Shown in pieces: positions 22,933-32,665 of a stretch of 33,739 nt of DNA. This DNA comes from a virus. The first letter of the stretch is position 1; every line of letters starts with the position of its first letter. The notes under the pieces were generated by a model. It searched no databases. It saw only the letters and a list, made by a program, of their open reading frames with translations, and had not been told where the DNA came from. The stretch lies in IMG/VR virus record IMGVR_UViG_3300046009_005905, positions 1 through 33,739 of that record; one strand, written 5' to 3'. The translations under genes and the position numbers were made by a program.

Positions 22933-23217
22933 ATGGATAATAGAAAAAATAATAAAGGAACTAAAGGAAATAATGGAGGTAGACCTTCAAAAGCTGAAGA
23001 ACAAAATTTAATACAAAAGTTGTCACCTTTAGAAGAACAAGCTTTTTTAAAATTAGCTGAAGCAATTGACAATGGAAAAGATTGGGCAATTAAAATGTTT
23101 TTTGAATATATGTTTGGTAAGCCTAAACAACAAACGGATATTACTTCAATGGGTGAAAAGATTCAAAATGTTATACATTTAGGAAGTGGAATAAATCCAA
23201 ATGAAACTACTAATTAA
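22933..23217 (+). CDS. Putative terminase small subunit
   Basis: 94 residues. An Asn/Lys/Gly-rich start (NKGTKGNNGGRPSKAEEQ) is followed by a helical core (LSPLEEQAFLKLAEAIDNGKDWAIKMFFEYMFGKPKQ). The GRPSK...LSPLEE...FFEYMFGKPKQ pattern is common in small proteins directly upstream of phage large terminases in Bacteroidetes and fits a DNA-recognition subunit. It overlaps the large subunit by 17 bases, which suggests coupling. Confidence 0.7.
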   Translation: MDNRKNNKGTKGNNGGRPSKAEEQNLIQKLSPLEEQAFLKLAEAIDNGKDWAIKMFFEYMFGKPKQQTDITSMGEKIQNVIHLGSGINPNETTN

Positions 23218-24505
23218 ACAGGAACACGCCACATTTTATTTACAAGATAAAACTACAGAAGAGGTTCTTTATGGCGGAGCAGCTGGTGGAGGAAAATCAG
23301 CATTCGGTTGTTTATGGTTAATTTCAATGTGTCAAAACTATCCAGGAACTAGGTGGTTAATGGGTCGTTCTAAACTTAAAACATTAAAAGAAACTACTTT
23401 AAATACTTTCTTTGAATTAGCTAGTAAATTAGACATAGGAGATGAATTTAATTTTAACGCTCAATCAAATGTTATTTATTTTGAAAATGGTAGCGAGATA
23501 ATACTCAAAGATTTATTTTTATATCCATCTGATCCGAACTATGATAGTTTAGGTTCATTAGAAATAACAGGAGCATTTATAGATGAATGTAACCAAGTCG
23601 TATATAAGGCTTGGCAAATCGTTAAATCTAGGATAAGGTATAAACTAAACGAATATAATTTAATACCTAAAATGTTAGGAACTTTAAATCCTGCAAAGAA
23701 TTGGACGTATAAGGAATTTTACCAACCATCTAAGAATGGAACTTTAAAAGATTATAGAAAGTTCATACAAGCTTTACCACAAGATAATCCACATTTACAC
23801 CCTTCTTATTTAAAATCATTATTGCAGTTAGACAATAACGCTAAGCAAAGGCTTTATTATGGTAATTGGGAGTATGATGATGACCCTAGCACATTAATTG
23901 ATATGGCCGCTATTATAGACTATTTTAATCCAGTTCATTTAAACGATAATGGTAAACATTATATAACTATTGACGTTGCGCGTAAAGGTAAAGATACAAC
24001 CGTTTTTAGGGTGTGGAATGATTGGAAATGTATAGATGTTATAATATTTGATAAAAACACAATAGTAGAAGCTTATAATGAAGCTCGAAGATTACAAGCT
24101 AAATATAATGTACCAAATAGTCAAACAATAGCCGATGAGGACGGTGTGGGTGGCGGTTTGGTTGATATGTTAAGATGTGAGGGTTTTGTGAACAATAGCA
24201 AAGCATTGAATGGTGAAAACTATGAGAATTTAAAAAGTCAATGTTCTATTTTAATGGCTAAAAAAATACAAAATAGAGAATGTGGAGAGGTTTCAAACAA
24301 TAATCATATTAGAGATTTAGTTAGTGAAGAAATGGAGCAAATTAAACAAAAAGAGATTGACAAAGATACTAGACTAGGTATTATTTCAAAAGATGTTATA
24401 AAAGCTAATATAGGACGTTCGCCCGATCATTGGGACAGTATTATGATGAGATACTATTTTGAGTTGAAACCAAAAGCAAAAGCACCAAAAAGTCGTTTAT
24501 TATGA
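23201..24505 (+). CDS. terL: Terminase large subunit
   Basis: 434 residues. The ATPase part has a Walker A-like GGAAGGGKS (25-33) and Walker B GAFIDECNQV with the catalytic Glu. The C-terminal RNase H-like nuclease part shows YITIDVARKGKDTTVF, IADEDGVGGG and DHWDSIMMRYYF, giving the acidic residues expected for metal-dependent cleavage. The enzyme translocates DNA into the prohead and cuts the concatemer. The gene overlaps both neighbours. Whether it cuts at a fixed end or by headful cannot be told, though circular assembly of the contig favours permuted ends. Confidence 0.95.
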   Translation: MKLLIKQEHATFYLQDKTTEEVLYGGAAGGGKSAFGCLWLISMCQNYPGTRWLMGRSKLKTLKETTLNTFFELASKLDIGDEFNFNAQSNVIYFENGSEIILKDLFLYPSDPNYDSLGSLEITGAFIDECNQVVYKAWQIVKSRIRYKLNEYNLIPKMLGTLNPAKNWTYKEFYQPSKNGTLKDYRKFIQALPQDNPHLHPSYLKSLLQLDNNAKQRLYYGNWEYDDDPSTLIDMAAIIDYFNPVHLNDNGKHYITIDVARKGKDTTVFRVWNDWKCIDVIIFDKNTIVEAYNEARRLQAKYNVPNSQTIADEDGVGGGLVDMLRCEGFVNNSKALNGENYENLKSQCSILMAKKIQNRECGEVSNNNHIRDLVSEEMEQIKQKEIDKDTRLGIISKDVIKANIGRSPDHWDSIMMRYYFELKPKAKAPKSRLL

Positions 24506-25152
24506 TAAAATTCAAAACTAAAATAAAGGATTTTAATCTTCCTACAAACTGGTCCGACATTAAATTCAAAGATTATTTAAAGTTGCAAAATTCAAATGAA
24601 ATTGAAGCTTTAAAAATACTTACAGGATTAAACGAGGTTGAAATATCATTGATAGATATTGAAGAAATAACACCTTATTTAGAATTTTTAAAAGACGATC
24701 CGACAAAATTTGAAGAAAATAATTTTATAAATGATATTGAACTACCATTTGATTTAGGTCAAGAAAGTTACGAAAAGAAAATATTAGCTTGTAGGGACAT
24801 TTCAAACGTGTATGAGATAATTAAAATATATTCCGGAGTAGATTGTTTAGAATTAGATTGTGATAGCGTATTTTCAGCTTATTGCTACCTTTTAAACCGT
24901 TTAATTAAAATTATTGAACGAGATAATGAACGTTTAAAATCAGACGTTACTATTGAACAACAAAGAGCCGGTGTAAATATGTTTAATGAGTTAGGGGATT
25001 TCAATACTATTGATATGATAGCAGAGAAATATAAATATACTCATTCGGAAGTTGAACAGTTACCTTATAATTTAATTTTTTTAATATTACTAAAACAAAA
25101 TATAAGTAGTAAATTTGAAAGTAATTACGCTAAAATAATACAAGAAAAATGA
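24502..25152 (+). CDS. Hypothetical 216-aa protein downstream of terminase
   Basis: 216 residues. The start NLPTNWSDIKFKDYLKLQNSNEIEALKILTGLNEVEI is a pattern found in tail-assembly-chaperone-like or virion-associated proteins of many phages, and the rest is helical. Its stop overlaps the next start by ATGA. It may be a tail assembly chaperone displaced from its usual place before the tape measure gene; that is a weak inference. Confidence 0.55.
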   Translation: MIKFKTKIKDFNLPTNWSDIKFKDYLKLQNSNEIEALKILTGLNEVEISLIDIEEITPYLEFLKDDPTKFEENNFINDIELPFDLGQESYEKKILACRDISNVYEIIKIYSGVDCLELDCDSVFSAYCYLLNRLIKIIERDNERLKSDVTIEQQRAGVNMFNELGDFNTIDMIAEKYKYTHSEVEQLPYNLIFLILLKQNISSKFESNYAKIIQEK

Positions 25153-25589
25153 CAATAAAACAATTGATAAGCGGTCACGTTGCTTCAATGGACGCAAATA
25201 ATAAAAGTTATACTTTTCTACATTCGGAAACTCAATGGCAAAATCTTATGGCAGATGAACAATTATTGCCTTGTGTGTATTTGGATATGCCTATGAAATA
25301 TAATCCTAATATAACGATTACAGGAGCGTTTCAAAAGACTTATATCTGTGTAGCTTTATTTCTATTCAAAAGTGAGTTAGATGATAACGATACACAACAA
25401 GAACAAACTTTTGTAATGGCAGAAAATGCTCAACGTGAATTTCAATTAAAACTTGAAAATGATGTTGATAACGTTCGTGATTTAAAAGTTGATACTTGCG
25501 TTCAGGTTCAAAATCTTTTCGATACAAATATGAGTGGCGTAATGATGCCTTTTAGCTTTAGAATGATTAATAGTGATGGAGTATGTTAA
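25149..25589 (+). CDS. Putative tail/adaptor protein (146 aa)
   Basis: 146 residues, mixed alpha/beta, about the size of head-completion or tail terminator proteins. The middle (FQKTYICVALFLFKSELDDND) is a beta hairpin with an acidic turn. The family is not recognised. Overlaps on both sides place it in the tail operon. Confidence 0.55.
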   Translation: MTIKQLISGHVASMDANNKSYTFLHSETQWQNLMADEQLLPCVYLDMPMKYNPNITITGAFQKTYICVALFLFKSELDDNDTQQEQTFVMAENAQREFQLKLENDVDNVRDLKVDTCVQVQNLFDTNMSGVMMPFSFRMINSDGVC

Positions 25590-25675
25590 AATTTAACCAT
25601 AAAAAAAACCTTTGGATAATAACGATTGGAAGTTGGGTATTAATAGCTTTTATATTGTATTGTTGTGACAAGTAA
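25583..25675 (+). CDS. Small 30-aa single-membrane-span ORF
   Basis: 30 residues, MLKFNHKKNLWIITIGSW..., with one clear membrane span (LWIITIGSWVLIAFILYCC) after a basic N-terminus. It begins 6 bases before the previous stop and overlaps the next GTG start by 11 bases. It fills the gap between two virion-type genes, so translation is plausible; function unknown. Confidence 0.45.
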   Translation: MLKFNHKKNLWIITIGSWVLIAFILYCCDK

Positions 25676-26120
25676 TAAAGAAATATTTGATCAGTTTGTA
25701 AATATTGTAATACCCGAATTACAAAAGGTTAGCGGTTCTTTTGGTAAAACAATTGAAGTAGAAACAACTGAAAATAGTATGACTATTTATGCTAGTCCTT
25801 TTATTCGTGTTTTAATAGATGGTCGTAAACCTACTTCGTTTGGAGCTAAAAAAGGTAACCCAACTTTACAACAGGCAATATTGGATTGGATAGATAGAAA
25901 AAACATTACTCCTTATGCAAAAGCAGATGGTAATATACCAACGAAAGAGCAGTTAAGTTGGATTATCTCAAAATCAATTCATTTGTACGGAACTAAATTG
26001 TATCAAAGAGGAGGAGGAAATAATATATTTGATTCTATTTTGACAGCTAATCGTATTGATAATTTATTATCTTTAATGAGTCAAAAATATTACACGCAAA
26101 TAACAAGCATTGTAAAATGA
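25665..26120 (+). CDS. Putative tail completion/adaptor protein
   Basis: 151 residues from a GTG start at 25665; the first internal ATG would remove a large part of the N-terminus. The sequence is beta-rich then helical, with FIRVLIDGRKPTSFGAKKGNPTLQQAILDWIDRKNI, a pattern seen in gp10-type or HK97 gp10-like tail completion proteins (basic loop followed by helices). The assignment is moderate. Its end overlaps the next gene by ATGA. Confidence 0.55.
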   Translation: MTSNKEIFDQFVNIVIPELQKVSGSFGKTIEVETTENSMTIYASPFIRVLIDGRKPTSFGAKKGNPTLQQAILDWIDRKNITPYAKADGNIPTKEQLSWIISKSIHLYGTKLYQRGGGNNIFDSILTANRIDNLLSLMSQKYYTQITSIVK

Positions 26121-27193
26121 GTATAAGCATTTCAAAATATCCAACTATATTAATAAATGGACATCAATCTAAATGGTTTCCAGCGCACCAACCTATAACA
26201 TTTGAAGTAAAAAGACAAGATACAACAGTATTACAAAGATTCGTACAAAATGGATTGATAAATTACAGATGTTCATTCGTACCTAATACGGTTTACGCAG
26301 GTCAAAAAATACAATACGTTATTTCAGATACGGTTACTTATACTTTAACCGTTCATAGCGTTTCGGGAAATATAATAAGGGTTGTTTACATTCCAGGACC
26401 AGTAAGCGGAGCGTTAGGGTTTATAAATTTTATAGATACTTACAAAGGTTATTTTATTGAAACTCAGGTAAGCTATATTGATACAACAAACAACTATCAA
26501 ATAATTGGAAGTGTAAAAAATAAACCAGCCACCAATGGAATAGCAAAGGTATCTGTTCAAGAATTACTAGCAACAAAATGTATTAATCAAAATGATTTTT
26601 TATATAATAAAATAAATTCTAAGCAATTTGGCGAAGGTTCAAAATTTAATATTCAAATAAGAGAAAATTATAACGGTATAAGCGGTAAATATTCGTCTTT
26701 GAGCACGAATTCAGCTTTGTTTTATTCCAACTCGGCAAAACAAATTCAGGAGCAGTATGGTTATAATATGGCTGAATATGTACCTACTTATGATGCTGCT
26801 AGAACGGTTAAAGCTAAGTTTCAAAGTGTATTCAAAAAACCTACTTACTTTATAGGTTATCCGTTTTCTTTAAATTTTTTGTACTCAGATAATATGTTGA
26901 ATTATCAATTAGTAAGAAAGGAAAGAACAAAAGATATTAACGGTAACACAATAGCTACAACAACGGATAATTTATTCGCCCCTGAACGTGAATTTTCAAA
27001 TAGATTGATGTTAAAACAAGGATATACAAGTAATATTAAAACTATTGATATTTGGCTTGAAACAAACGGAACTACATATCAAAACCCTGTAAATCCTTGG
27101 AATAATTACGGACCTAATATTTTTAGACCTTTACCAATAAGAGGATTATATAATGCAAATCCAACTTTTTATTCCAAAAATTTATACGAATGA
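26117..27193 (+). CDS. Tail structural protein (358 aa), unknown type
   Basis: 358 residues, beta-rich. The N-terminus SISISKYPTILINGHQSKWFPAHQPITFEVKRQD looks like an immunoglobulin-type or fibronectin-type fold start. The C-terminal half contains many aromatic residues and loops. It belongs to a tight series leading to the tape measure gene, so a tail-tip or baseplate component is likely. Not recognised further. Confidence 0.6.
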   Translation: MSISISKYPTILINGHQSKWFPAHQPITFEVKRQDTTVLQRFVQNGLINYRCSFVPNTVYAGQKIQYVISDTVTYTLTVHSVSGNIIRVVYIPGPVSGALGFINFIDTYKGYFIETQVSYIDTTNNYQIIGSVKNKPATNGIAKVSVQELLATKCINQNDFLYNKINSKQFGEGSKFNIQIRENYNGISGKYSSLSTNSALFYSNSAKQIQEQYGYNMAEYVPTYDAARTVKAKFQSVFKKPTYFIGYPFSLNFLYSDNMLNYQLVRKERTKDINGNTIATTTDNLFAPEREFSNRLMLKQGYTSNIKTIDIWLETNGTTYQNPVNPWNNYGPNIFRPLPIRGLYNANPTFYSKNLYE

Positions 27194-27633
27194 TAGTAAC
27201 AGAAACAAAAACAATAAAAATAGATAGGGAATGTAAAACAAACCCTGTATTTATTTCGTGGTTGAACGTTTACGGTGGTCGTGAACATTGGTTATTTTCA
27301 AAAGTACATACAAAAGGTATAGTAACACAAAATAATGGAAGCTATGAAAATTATGTTGAAGATTTATCCAATTCAAGAGGACAAATAAACGATATTAGTA
27401 GATTCGCAACTCCATTATTAATTGTTAATGCTATGGTAGACATTGAAGATATTGAAGGAATAAAAACACTTCTTTACTCTCCTTGCGTTGAAATGTTGGT
27501 TAGCGAAAACCCTATTAAGTGGCAAACTGTACGTCCTCAAGTTGGTAGCTTCAAATTATATGATACAACTCAATTAAAAGCTACAATAGAAATAACTTTT
27601 GAATTACCTTACATAAATATACAAGGTCAATGA
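27190..27633 (+). CDS. Tail protein (147 aa), unknown type
   Basis: 147 residues, starting at an ATGA overlap. Contains FISWLNVYGGREHWLFSKV and ends with a beta segment (KATIEITFELPYINIQ). The size and place next to the large 670-aa tail gene suggest a distal tail or hub partner. Function not recognised. Confidence 0.58.
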   Translation: MIVTETKTIKIDRECKTNPVFISWLNVYGGREHWLFSKVHTKGIVTQNNGSYENYVEDLSNSRGQINDISRFATPLLIVNAMVDIEDIEGIKTLLYSPCVEMLVSENPIKWQTVRPQVGSFKLYDTTQLKATIEITFELPYINIQGQ

Positions 27634-29642
27634 ATCAATTAATAATTAATGGTAAAACAGTTGATTTATCCGATCAGACAAATATAGGTATAACGTTTTG
27701 CGCTAATAATATTGGAGAGTTACAGGATAGACAAGGTAATTTTACGAATAATTTTAAGCTTCCGATAACAAAAAGAAATATAGAAATATTTGAATGGTCC
27801 AATATTCAAACATCATCAAGTTTATTACCTTACAAAAAATTAAAGGCTACATATATACAAAATGGAGTTGAGTTATTAAGCGAAGGGATAGCAGAAATTC
27901 AAAGTGTAGATGAATATTTTAATATCGTTGTATATTCGGGTAATTTAGACTTTATAGATACAATAAACGATGTTACAGTAGGTGAATTATACAAAAATGA
28001 TACTCCAATTGTTTGGAATTTGAATACCGTTTTAAATTACAGAAATTTAAACAATCATGTTGTTTTTCCTATCGTTAATTGGCGAAAAGATGTAGCAAAC
28101 TTTTTAACTGCAGACGGTGTGATAGATTCAGAGTTTATGCTTCCATCTTTAACAATGCCTAATTTATTCACTCGTCTTTCAAATTATACGGGTTACAATA
28201 TAACAGGTAATTATTTAACAAACAGCGATCATTTGTCAATGATTTTAACTCCTAATAATTTTCAAGCTTTAACTCCTCCGACAATTAAAACTAGCAATCC
28301 TTTGACCGCTGTTGGAACGACTGGAGGAACGCAAATAAGCTCAGGAAGTGCAATATCTACAGTTTCCGTTTTTCCAACATTTAGAAACGAGAATAATGCT
28401 TCTGAATTTGCTTATGGGGATTTCCGACCTAGTATAAATAAAATAGGTATATTGTCTTTTAGCGGTGAATATCAAATAAAATGGATAGCTTTAACAAACA
28501 ACATTAACGAATCAACAAAGAATTGCTATATTGACGCTCAATTTATAGATCAAGGAAGTAACGTTATACACACTACTACATTTGGACCATATACTTTCCC
28601 TAGAAACAAAAATATATCGGATAAAATTGTTTTAGAAATTGAAACTCCTGAAATGACTTTTCTTTCTTCTAAACAATATAAAGTACGTTTAAATTGTAGG
28701 ATTGAACAAAAAAATGTTAATACTGTATTTAATTTGTATCAATATCCAATTACAAACACGACTAATCAACCGATTGGATTTTTCAGTCCTGGATCAACAA
28801 CTACAAACGTTTATCCTAGATTTATGAAATTTGTCGGAACTAATAAAATTGCTTTTGGTAATGCTTTGGATTTACCGAGTTTATTTACAATGAAAGTAAA
28901 GGACGTTTTGAAAGATATATTGAATTTACGAGGTATAATATTACAAACAAATAATTATTCTAAAACTATTCAATTCAATGTTTTTGAGGACGTAAAAAAC
29001 AATATTTATTTAGCAAAAAATTGGAGTAGTAAATTACAAAGCAATAAAGTTTTAGGTTTCAAATTTGGTAACTACGCTAAGAAAAACAATTTTAAGTTCA
29101 AGAAAAACACAGATAGTGAGGATATGATTGAAGGTATTAATGATTATTACTTCAATTTATCAAATGAGAATTTAGAAGATGAAAAAACGGTTGTTCAATT
29201 GGGACATTCATCTACAAAAATTTATAGTGGTTTTGGAAGTCGTTTAATTGCTAGAATACCTTTTTTAACAAGTGCTACGTATAATTGGGATTCTAATGTT
29301 GGTTGGAAGATATTAAATTGCTATCCTGAAGATATACCGTTTTCTGTAACCTATAAATATTCAACTACGAATATCAACTCAAATGTTTCAATTCCTTACT
29401 GTAAAATGTTAGGTTTTCAAACATTAGTACCTAAATACTACAATGCTTTAACTGAAATGTTAACAGAAACTAAAGTGTTGAAAATAGATGTAAAATTAAA
29501 TGTCAATGATGTATCAGACTTTGATTTTTCAATTCCTGTACAAATAAATAGACCAGATTTGAATATTGATGGTTATTTTTATGTAAATAAAATTGAGAAT
29601 TATAAAGGCGGTATAACACGTTGTGAAATTGTAAGGATATGA
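27630..29642 (+). CDS. Large tail-tip/baseplate-hub-like protein
   Basis: 670 residues. The N-terminus (IINGKTVDLSDQTNIGITFCANNIGELQDRQGNFTNNFKLPITKRN) resembles the start of putative tail-tip proteins of Bacteroidetes phages; the remainder is beta-rich. It lies directly before the tape measure gene, in place of the usual position of the distal tail and hub. No peptidase or lysozyme motif is visible, so a structural role is favoured. Stop overlaps the next start. Confidence 0.65.
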   Translation: MNQLIINGKTVDLSDQTNIGITFCANNIGELQDRQGNFTNNFKLPITKRNIEIFEWSNIQTSSSLLPYKKLKATYIQNGVELLSEGIAEIQSVDEYFNIVVYSGNLDFIDTINDVTVGELYKNDTPIVWNLNTVLNYRNLNNHVVFPIVNWRKDVANFLTADGVIDSEFMLPSLTMPNLFTRLSNYTGYNITGNYLTNSDHLSMILTPNNFQALTPPTIKTSNPLTAVGTTGGTQISSGSAISTVSVFPTFRNENNASEFAYGDFRPSINKIGILSFSGEYQIKWIALTNNINESTKNCYIDAQFIDQGSNVIHTTTFGPYTFPRNKNISDKIVLEIETPEMTFLSSKQYKVRLNCRIEQKNVNTVFNLYQYPITNTTNQPIGFFSPGSTTTNVYPRFMKFVGTNKIAFGNALDLPSLFTMKVKDVLKDILNLRGIILQTNNYSKTIQFNVFEDVKNNIYLAKNWSSKLQSNKVLGFKFGNYAKKNNFKFKKNTDSEDMIEGINDYYFNLSNENLEDEKTVVQLGHSSTKIYSGFGSRLIARIPFLTSATYNWDSNVGWKILNCYPEDIPFSVTYKYSTTNINSNVSIPYCKMLGFQTLVPKYYNALTEMLTETKVLKIDVKLNVNDVSDFDFSIPVQINRPDLNIDGYFYVNKIENYKGGITRCEIVRI

Positions 29643-32425
29643 GCGAAGAAAAAACTATATTATTAAACGTTAAGCTAGACACTACGGATTTAAAAAAGAA
29701 CGCTGAAATTGCTGAGAAAAACGTAGCAAAATTAAAAGAGGAGCAAAAAAAGTTATTGGAAACAACAGATAAAAATTCCATTGAATATAAAAAGCTTCAA
29801 TTTGAAATAAAGCAAAATGAAAAAGTAATCAATGATTTTATTAAGGTTACCAAAATAAGTCAAAACGAAAGTGCGAAGCAAAACAACTCGCTAAACGATC
29901 AAGCTCAACAATTAGCTGCGATGAAAACAGCTTATAGAAGTATGAGCGAAGAGATGAGAAATAGTGATGCTGGAAAGCAATTACTAGCAGATACAGAAAG
30001 GATAAACGAATCTTTAAAAGCTTCCGAAAAAGCTTATGGAGATAATCAAAGAAATGTAGGTAATTACGGAACTGCCTTAGCTGACTTGAAGCGTGAATTG
30101 AAAGCTTTAAAGGGCGAAATGGTAACATTAGATGCTGGAAGTGAAGAATATCAACAAGCTTCTGAAAAAGCAGGTATCTTAGGGGATAAAATAAAGGAAG
30201 TAAACGAAAATGTTAAGGCTTCAACTGGAGGTACTGGCTTTGAAAAATTATCCAACAATTTAAGCCTAGTTCAAGACGACTTAATGAACTTGGATTTTGC
30301 TGGAGTTTCTGAAAAAATGAAACAAATGGCGGTTATTTCTAAATCAATGACGTTTTCTGAAGTTTTAGGAGGTCTTAAAAATATGGGTAGTGCTTTGCTT
30401 TCACTTGGAAAAGCTATATTAATGAACCCTTTATTCTTAATAGCTGGTGCGGTTGTCGGAATTGTTGCAGCTTTAAAATTATGGAGCGATTCAATTAACG
30501 AAAAAGCTATAAAATCACAAGAAAATCACACGAATAGCATCTTAAAAAATATAAGTGCTATGCAAGAACAACGTAAATTGAGTGAAAAAATAACTGAATT
30601 AACGATAAAACAAGCAGAATTAGAGGGTAAATCAACCGAAGAAATAGGTAAGATGAGGTTAAAAGCTTTAGATAAGTCAAATAAAGATGACTTTAAAGAG
30701 CGAATGAAGTATTTTGATGCTATTCAAAGTGCTAGAAAATCATATAATTTAGCTGAAGAGGAGGAAGATAAAAAGAAATATGCCGAACAAATAAAGGATT
30801 TGCAAGGAAACTATAAGGAATTGTTAAATAATTCAAAAACGTACGGTTTAGAAAGAAAAAATTTACAATTAGAAATAAATAACCAATTAATAGAGGAAAC
30901 AAAAGCGAATAACGAAAAACTAAAAAATCAAGAAACTCAAAATAACGCTGAACGTTTAGAAATAGCTAGAAAATTAAAAGATTTGATGCTTGATAATGAA
31001 GATCTAAAAAATGAAAATCAAGCGAAAATTATTGAAGCTCATTACAAATTTTTAGAGGATAGCGCAAACGGTAATATTGAAGAACTATTAAGGATTCAAG
31101 AAGAAAAAAATACGAAACTAAATGAATTAGATTTAGAAATTTATAACGATTCCTTAGCTAGACAAAAAGAAAGTTATAAACGTGAAATTGCTGAAGCAAA
31201 TGGTAATGGTAAAATTATTGCTGAGATAAAAGAAAAAAATCAATTAGAAATTCAAAGAATAAATATTGAATTTGAAAATAAACAAAAAACACGTGAACAA
31301 CAACAAGTAAAAGACAAAGAAAATTTTGAGAAACAGAAACTTGAAAGTGAACGAAAAGCAAAACAAGAGATTGGTTTGATAAATGCTGAATTGAATCTAT
31401 TAAAAGCAAAAGGAACGGATCAAGAAAAACAAGCTTTCTTAAATTACCAAAATGAAAAAATTAAAGTACTTGAAGAAAACGCTAAGAAAGAAATTGAACT
31501 AAATAATCTCGTTGGTGCGGAAGCTGAAAAGGTAAATGCACAACTTCTTTTAGATACTAAAAAAATTCAAAGCGAGGAGTTAAAAACAAAGGAGGAAACG
31601 AAAGAACAAGAAACTGAAATTGTATTAACGAAAGAACAAGAAAAACTACAAAAGCAAACAGTACTTGCTATTAATAGCGCGGTACAGTTAACCGATTCAT
31701 TAAGTCAAATTACACAAAATAGAATTGAAAGAGAACTACAAGATGAGCAAAATAAATACAACGATCAAGCGGATTTATTAAAATCTCAATTAGATGCAAA
31801 CTTAATTTCAGAAGCTGAATACAACGCTCAAAAAAGTACAATAGATGCTGAGTTTAAAGCTAGAGAAAGAGAATTAAAAACCGAAGCGTTTAAGAAAGAA
31901 AAACAAGCTAATATTTTGAAAGCAATTATGAATACTGCGGTTGGTGTAGCTGGTGCTTTACCTAACATTCCTTTGTCTGTTTTAGCGGGTGTTTTAGGTG
32001 GTGTTCAAGTTGGGTTAATTTCTTCACAACCTATCCCGCAATTTGCAAAAGGGGGTGTTTTTGGTGGGAAAAGTCATTCAAACGGAGGTACAAAAGGTTA
32101 TTTTGAGGACGGTACACAAATAGAGGTTGAAAAAGATGAAAGTTTCTTTATTTTAAATAAACGCGCTACTCCTTTGATTAGTCAACTATCAAATATTAAT
32201 CAATCAACTGGTGGAGTACCTTTAATGGCTAACGGTGGAATGGTTAAATTTGCAAACGGTGGAATGGTGGCAAATTCAATAAGCGGTAATTTAGATCAAC
32301 AATTTAACCAACAAAATCAGTTAATAAATCTAGTTTCAGCATTACCAAAACCAGTAGTTGTGGTCCAAGATATTAACGATGCACAAGGAAATTTGATAAA
32401 TATTGAAAATAGAGCGAATTTTTGA
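29639..32425 (+). CDS. Tail tape measure protein
   Basis: 928 residues. A long helical coiled coil with Lys/Glu/Gln repeats covers most of the protein (for example LKKNAEIAEKNVAKLKEEQKK near the start and 300-740 in the middle). A hydrophobic segment at about 259-281 (ILMNPLFLIAGAVVGIVAAL) and another near 761-793 are typical of tape measure proteins and are thought to act during DNA ejection. The C-terminal GG-rich part (FAKGGVFGGKSHSNGGTKGY) is common in tape measures of Bacteroidetes phages. With about 1.5 angstrom per residue, the tail would be around 140 nm; that estimate is only approximate. Confidence 0.92.
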   Translation: MSEEKTILLNVKLDTTDLKKNAEIAEKNVAKLKEEQKKLLETTDKNSIEYKKLQFEIKQNEKVINDFIKVTKISQNESAKQNNSLNDQAQQLAAMKTAYRSMSEEMRNSDAGKQLLADTERINESLKASEKAYGDNQRNVGNYGTALADLKRELKALKGEMVTLDAGSEEYQQASEKAGILGDKIKEVNENVKASTGGTGFEKLSNNLSLVQDDLMNLDFAGVSEKMKQMAVISKSMTFSEVLGGLKNMGSALLSLGKAILMNPLFLIAGAVVGIVAALKLWSDSINEKAIKSQENHTNSILKNISAMQEQRKLSEKITELTIKQAELEGKSTEEIGKMRLKALDKSNKDDFKERMKYFDAIQSARKSYNLAEEEEDKKKYAEQIKDLQGNYKELLNNSKTYGLERKNLQLEINNQLIEETKANNEKLKNQETQNNAERLEIARKLKDLMLDNEDLKNENQAKIIEAHYKFLEDSANGNIEELLRIQEEKNTKLNELDLEIYNDSLARQKESYKREIAEANGNGKIIAEIKEKNQLEIQRINIEFENKQKTREQQQVKDKENFEKQKLESERKAKQEIGLINAELNLLKAKGTDQEKQAFLNYQNEKIKVLEENAKKEIELNNLVGAEAEKVNAQLLLDTKKIQSEELKTKEETKEQETEIVLTKEQEKLQKQTVLAINSAVQLTDSLSQITQNRIERELQDEQNKYNDQADLLKSQLDANLISEAEYNAQKSTIDAEFKARERELKTEAFKKEKQANILKAIMNTAVGVAGALPNIPLSVLAGVLGGVQVGLISSQPIPQFAKGGVFGGKSHSNGGTKGYFEDGTQIEVEKDESFFILNKRATPLISQLSNINQSTGGVPLMANGGMVKFANGGMVANSISGNLDQQFNQQNQLINLVSALPKPVVVVQDINDAQGNLINIENRANF

Positions 32426-32437
32426 TTAATTTTAAGT

Positions 32438-32665
32438 ATGTCAATAAAATTATTAGAAAAATTACACGATAGCGGAGAGTTGCATGACTTATTACGCTCA
32501 GGCTTAATATCGGTTAATGTTTTAACTTGGTATAAAATATATAAGTCTTTTAAATTTCAAATGCAAAATGGAGTAAAAAAAACACAAGCTATAACAGATG
32601 TAGCAGATATTTTTGGAGTTAGTGAAAGAATAGTATACAGAATAATAAAACGATTTGAACAATGA
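32438..32665 (+). CDS. Small helix-turn-helix protein in tail operon
   Basis: 75 residues. KKTQAITDVADIFGVSERIVYRIIKRFEQ (about 47-75) has a helix-turn-helix pattern with a recognition helix ending in YRIIKRF. The N-terminal half is a separate helix (LLEKLHDSGELHDLLRSG). It is unusual inside a structural operon, and may be a late regulator or a virion-associated protein of unrelated role. It overlaps the next gene by ATGA. Confidence 0.65.
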   Translation: MSIKLLEKLHDSGELHDLLRSGLISVNVLTWYKIYKSFKFQMQNGVKKTQAITDVADIFGVSERIVYRIIKRFEQ

